Of a stretch of DNA of 6,472 nt, positions 4,900 through 6,472 are shown in pieces (position 1 is the stretch's first letter; each line of letters begins with the position of its first letter). Under the pieces are notes generated by a model, which did not search any database, was not told where the DNA came from, and worked only from the letters and a program-made list of their open reading frames with translations. Origin of the DNA: Actinomycetes bacterium (lineage in GTDB: Bacteria; Actinomycetota; Acidimicrobiia; Acidimicrobiales; Palsa-688). Made by a program: the position numbers and the translations under genes. The DNA lies in the NCBI GenBank assembly GCA_021796905.1, contig JAKABK010000115.1, positions 1-6,472 of the forward strand. Direction: 5' to 3'.

Positions 4900-6008
4900 G
4901 CGGGGTGCGCCTCCTCGTGGGTACCCGCAAGGGGGCCTTCGTGCTCACCGCGGACGGGAGGCGGGACGACTGGTCGGTGCACGGCCCCCTCTTCGGCGGC
5001 TGGGAGGTGTACCACGTCAGCGGCTCGCCGGTCGACACCGACCGTCTGTACGCCTCACTGTCCAAGGGCTGGTTCGGCCAGCAGGTCCAACGCTCCGACG
5101 ACGCAGGCAGGACCTGGGTTCCCATCGGCAACCAGTTCGTCTACGAGGGCGACGGCGGCACCCACGAGTGGTACGACGGCACGCTCCGCCCGTGGAGCTT
5201 CACCCGCGTCTGGCACCTCAAGGCATCCCTGTCCGACCCCGACACCTGTTACGCCGGCGTCGAGGACGCAGCCTTGTTCCGCAGCACCGACGGGGGCCGC
5301 AACTGGGAGGAGCTGGCCGGGTTGCGTCGGCACGGCAGCGGCACCTCCTGGCAGCCGGGAGCCGGCGGGCTCTGCCTGCATACGATCCTGCTCGACCCGC
5401 GCGGCGGGCGGATGTTCGCTGCGATCTCGGCGGCCGGGGTGTTCCGCAGCGACGACGGCGGCACGACGTGGCTGGCTACCAACCGGGGGCTCCGCTCGAC
5501 GACCATCCCCGATCCCGACGCCGAGGTCGGCCACTGCGTCCACCGCATCGCGATGCACCCGTCGCGCCCGGACGTGCTGTTCATGCAGAAACACTGGGAC
5601 GTGATGCGCAGCGACGACGCCGGGGGCTCGTGGCACGAGGTGAGCGGGAACCTGCCCACCGACTTCGGTTTCACGATCGGGGTCCACAGCCACGAGCCGG
5701 ACACGGTCTACGTCGTGCCGATCACCAGCGACTCCGAGCACTACCCTCCCGAGGGGAGGTTACGGGTGTACCGGAGCCGCAGCGGTGGCGGGGCGTGGGA
5801 ACCGCTCGGTGTCGGCCTGCCCCAGGAGCACTGCTATGTCGACGTCCTGCGCGACGCGATGAGCTTGGACTCGCTGGACCCGTGCGGGGTGTACTTCGGC
5901 ACGACCGGCGGCCAGGTGTACGGGTCGGCCGACGCCGGCGACAGTTGGGTGCCGCTCGTGTCCAACCTCCCCGCCGTTCTCTCCGTCGAGGCGCAGACAC
6001 TGCCGTGA
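4896..6008 (+). CDS. BNR/Asp-box beta-propeller protein (sialidase-like fold)
   Basis: A 370-residue protein of the WD40/YVTN/BNR-like group. Asp-box motifs (SxDxGxxW) recur at 67-74 (SDDAGRTW), 130-137 (STDGGRNW), 185-192 (SDDGGTTW), 239-246 (SDDAGGSW) and 344-351 (SADAGDSW), with a degenerate one at 294-301 (SRSGGGAW). The spacing of about 45-60 residues is that of blades in a six- to seven-bladed propeller. No signal peptide or membrane segment is seen, so it is probably cytoplasmic, unlike true secreted sialidases. The name sialidase should not be taken as function; the Arg triad cannot be assigned by eye. The first residues ([15 protein letters not shown]) form the opening strand and fix the start near GTG 4896, preceded by GGGGG at 4884-4888 and overlapping the leader ORF stop. 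The stop overlaps the MoaD-like start as GTGA, so the two products are probably made in step. Confidence 0.9.
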   Translation: MSGVRLLVGTRKGAFVLTADGRRDDWSVHGPLFGGWEVYHVSGSPVDTDRLYASLSKGWFGQQVQRSDDAGRTWVPIGNQFVYEGDGGTHEWYDGTLRPWSFTRVWHLKASLSDPDTCYAGVEDAALFRSTDGGRNWEELAGLRRHGSGTSWQPGAGGLCLHTILLDPRGGRMFAAISAAGVFRSDDGGTTWLATNRGLRSTTIPDPDAEVGHCVHRIAMHPSRPDVLFMQKHWDVMRSDDAGGSWHEVSGNLPTDFGFTIGVHSHEPDTVYVVPITSDSEHYPPEGRLRVYRSRSGGGAWEPLGVGLPQEHCYVDVLRDAMSLDSLDPCGVYFGTTGGQVYGSADAGDSWVPLVSNLPAVLSVEAQTLP

Positions 6009-6301
6009 TCCGCGTCGTGCTGCCGGCGCAGCTCCGCGCCCTGACAGGCGTGGGGGCGGAGGTGACCGTCGACCTCCGGGGCGAACCGACCGCCGCAGGG
6101 CTGCTCGACGCGCTCGAGGCCCGGTACCCGGTGCTCCTCGGGGCGATCAGGGATCCGCGAACCGGCCAGCGCCGGGCGTTCATCCGCTACTTCGCGTGCG
6201 AAGAGGACCTCTCCCACGAGCCCTCGGACGCCCCGCTGCCACCCGCGGTCGTCTGCGGGCAGGAGCCGTTCATCGTGCTCGGGGCGATCGCGGGGGGTTG
6301 A
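6005..6301 (+). CDS. MoaD/ThiS-family ubiquitin-fold protein
   Basis: A 98-residue protein with the ubiquitin-like layout of the MoaD/ThiS sulfur carriers: strand [14 protein letters not shown], strand EVTVDL, helix [14 protein letters not shown], later strand [11 protein letters not shown]. It ends in the Gly-Gly that E1-like enzymes (MoeB, ThiF) adenylate and thiocarboxylate. Length is slightly above the 80-90 residues usual for MoaD. The loop [25 protein letters not shown] is longer than in plain MoaD and carries a Cys. The GTG start overlaps the BNR stop by four bases and the best ribosome site (GAGG at 5988-5991) is too distant, so translation probably depends on the upstream gene. No molybdopterin or thiamine gene is nearby, so a role in cofactor synthesis is not supported by context. 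BNR-protein and MoaD-like genes side by side is an arrangement I recall from other actinobacteria, without a known function. Confidence 0.88.
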   Translation: MIRVVLPAQLRALTGVGAEVTVDLRGEPTAAGLLDALEARYPVLLGAIRDPRTGQRRAFIRYFACEEDLSHEPSDAPLPPAVVCGQEPFIVLGAIAGG

Positions 6302-6342
6302 GCCGCGCGGCGGGGCTCCGGACGGTCACCTGCGGCAGAGCC

Positions 6343-6361
6343 GGACCGGCGGTGCCGGTTC
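6343..6361 (+). terminator. Hairpin after the MoaD-like gene
   Basis: GGACCGGC (6343-6350) pairs with GCCGGTTC (6354-6361) around a GGT loop, an 8-bp stem with one G-T pair, 42 bases past the stop codon. There is no U-tract, as is common for actinobacterial terminators. A weaker GAGCC/GGCTC pairing lies just after the stop codon. Confidence 0.5.
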
Positions 6362-6414
6362 AGATCAGTCAACGTAGTCAGGGATGGGGGGTGCGGGGGG
6401 AAGGGCTGCATGGC

Positions 6415-6432
6415 TGTGGATTGTGTGGACAA
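6415..6432 (-). other. Two abutting DnaA-box-like 9-mers
   Basis: On the minus strand 6432-6424 reads TTGTCCACA, a perfect match to the DnaA box used by Streptomyces and relatives. The next nine bases, 6423-6415, read CAATCCACA, a near match. Two such boxes in tandem with no gap are unlikely to be random, but no replication gene is in view. They may titrate DnaA, lie in a control region of the next gene, or be chance. Confidence 0.4.
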
Positions 6433-6443
6433 CCCGGGTTCGG

Positions 6444-6472
6444 CGTAGACAGCTGCGGCGACCGGGTCTACG
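6444..6472. repeat. Inverted repeat at the window edge
   Basis: CGTAGAC (6444-6450) and GTCTACG (6466-6472) are a perfect 7-bp inverted pair around 15 bases. The right arm touches the end of the window, so it may extend further. It directly follows the DnaA-like boxes and the palindrome ACCCGGGT (6432-6439). Confidence 0.45.

Noticed and set aside
5055..5741. Minus-strand frame opposite the BNR gene
   Set aside because: It is antisense to five clear Asp-box repeats, with no domain or start signal of its own.
4896..6008. True sialidase assignment for the BNR protein
   Set aside because: Asp boxes mark the propeller fold only. No signal peptide is present and the catalytic Arg triad, Tyr and Asp cannot be assigned.

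Overview
The window is very GC-rich, and its protein-coding genes use mostly G or C in third codon positions. This fits a high-GC actinobacterium. The secreted protein at 604-2061 carries tandem GGYW/GYYVL + GVFxFxAPWYGS-type repeats and an inactive M23-like tail that I associate with Acidimicrobiia, so that class is my best guess (inference; no marker gene is present).

Layout. (i) 1-603, minus strand: a decayed segment. Bases 1-214 are a frameshifted second copy, about 95% identical, of the 3' part of the SDR gene found at 2971-3741. Next to it (215-603) is an open stretch whose start resembles the N-terminus of a class II aldolase/adducin protein. (ii) 604-2061, minus: an exported repeat protein with a degenerate LytM/M23 domain and a good TTGACC-16-TACCTT promoter. 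(iii) 2122-2970: about 850 bases with no convincing gene. It is less GC-rich in its first part and holds a triple 7-bp repeat, a strong 11-bp hairpin with an alternative pairing, an 11-bp direct repeat that may be left from a mobile element, and a G/T-skewed stretch. (iv) 2971-3741, minus: an intact short-chain dehydrogenase/reductase (SDR). It is divergent from (v) 3859-4725, plus: an AraC-type regulator with an N-terminal DNA-binding domain. The 117-base divergent spacer holds (GACC)4, a perfect 13-bp tandem repeat and a 7-bp inverted repeat, and is a natural place for regulator binding. (vi) 4807-6301, plus: an apparent three-cistron unit of a 30-codon leader-like ORF, a BNR/Asp-box beta-propeller protein and a MoaD/ThiS-like ubiquitin-fold protein. 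Both junctions are GTGA 4-base overlaps. (vii) 6302-6472: a likely terminator hairpin, then two abutting DnaA-box-like 9-mers and an inverted repeat cut by the window edge.

How the parts may work together. The SDR and AraC genes look like a regulator-target pair for a small oxidoreductase step whose substrate cannot be read from sequence. The BNR-MoaD pair is a translationally coupled module of unknown function, and it is the best candidate here for an undescribed system: no E1 enzyme, MoaE or thiazole gene lies in the window, so the MoaD-like protein's partner may be the propeller itself or something encoded elsewhere. The two SDR copies are direct repeats in the same orientation around the secreted-protein gene, so that 3-kb block could be lost or gained by homologous recombination.
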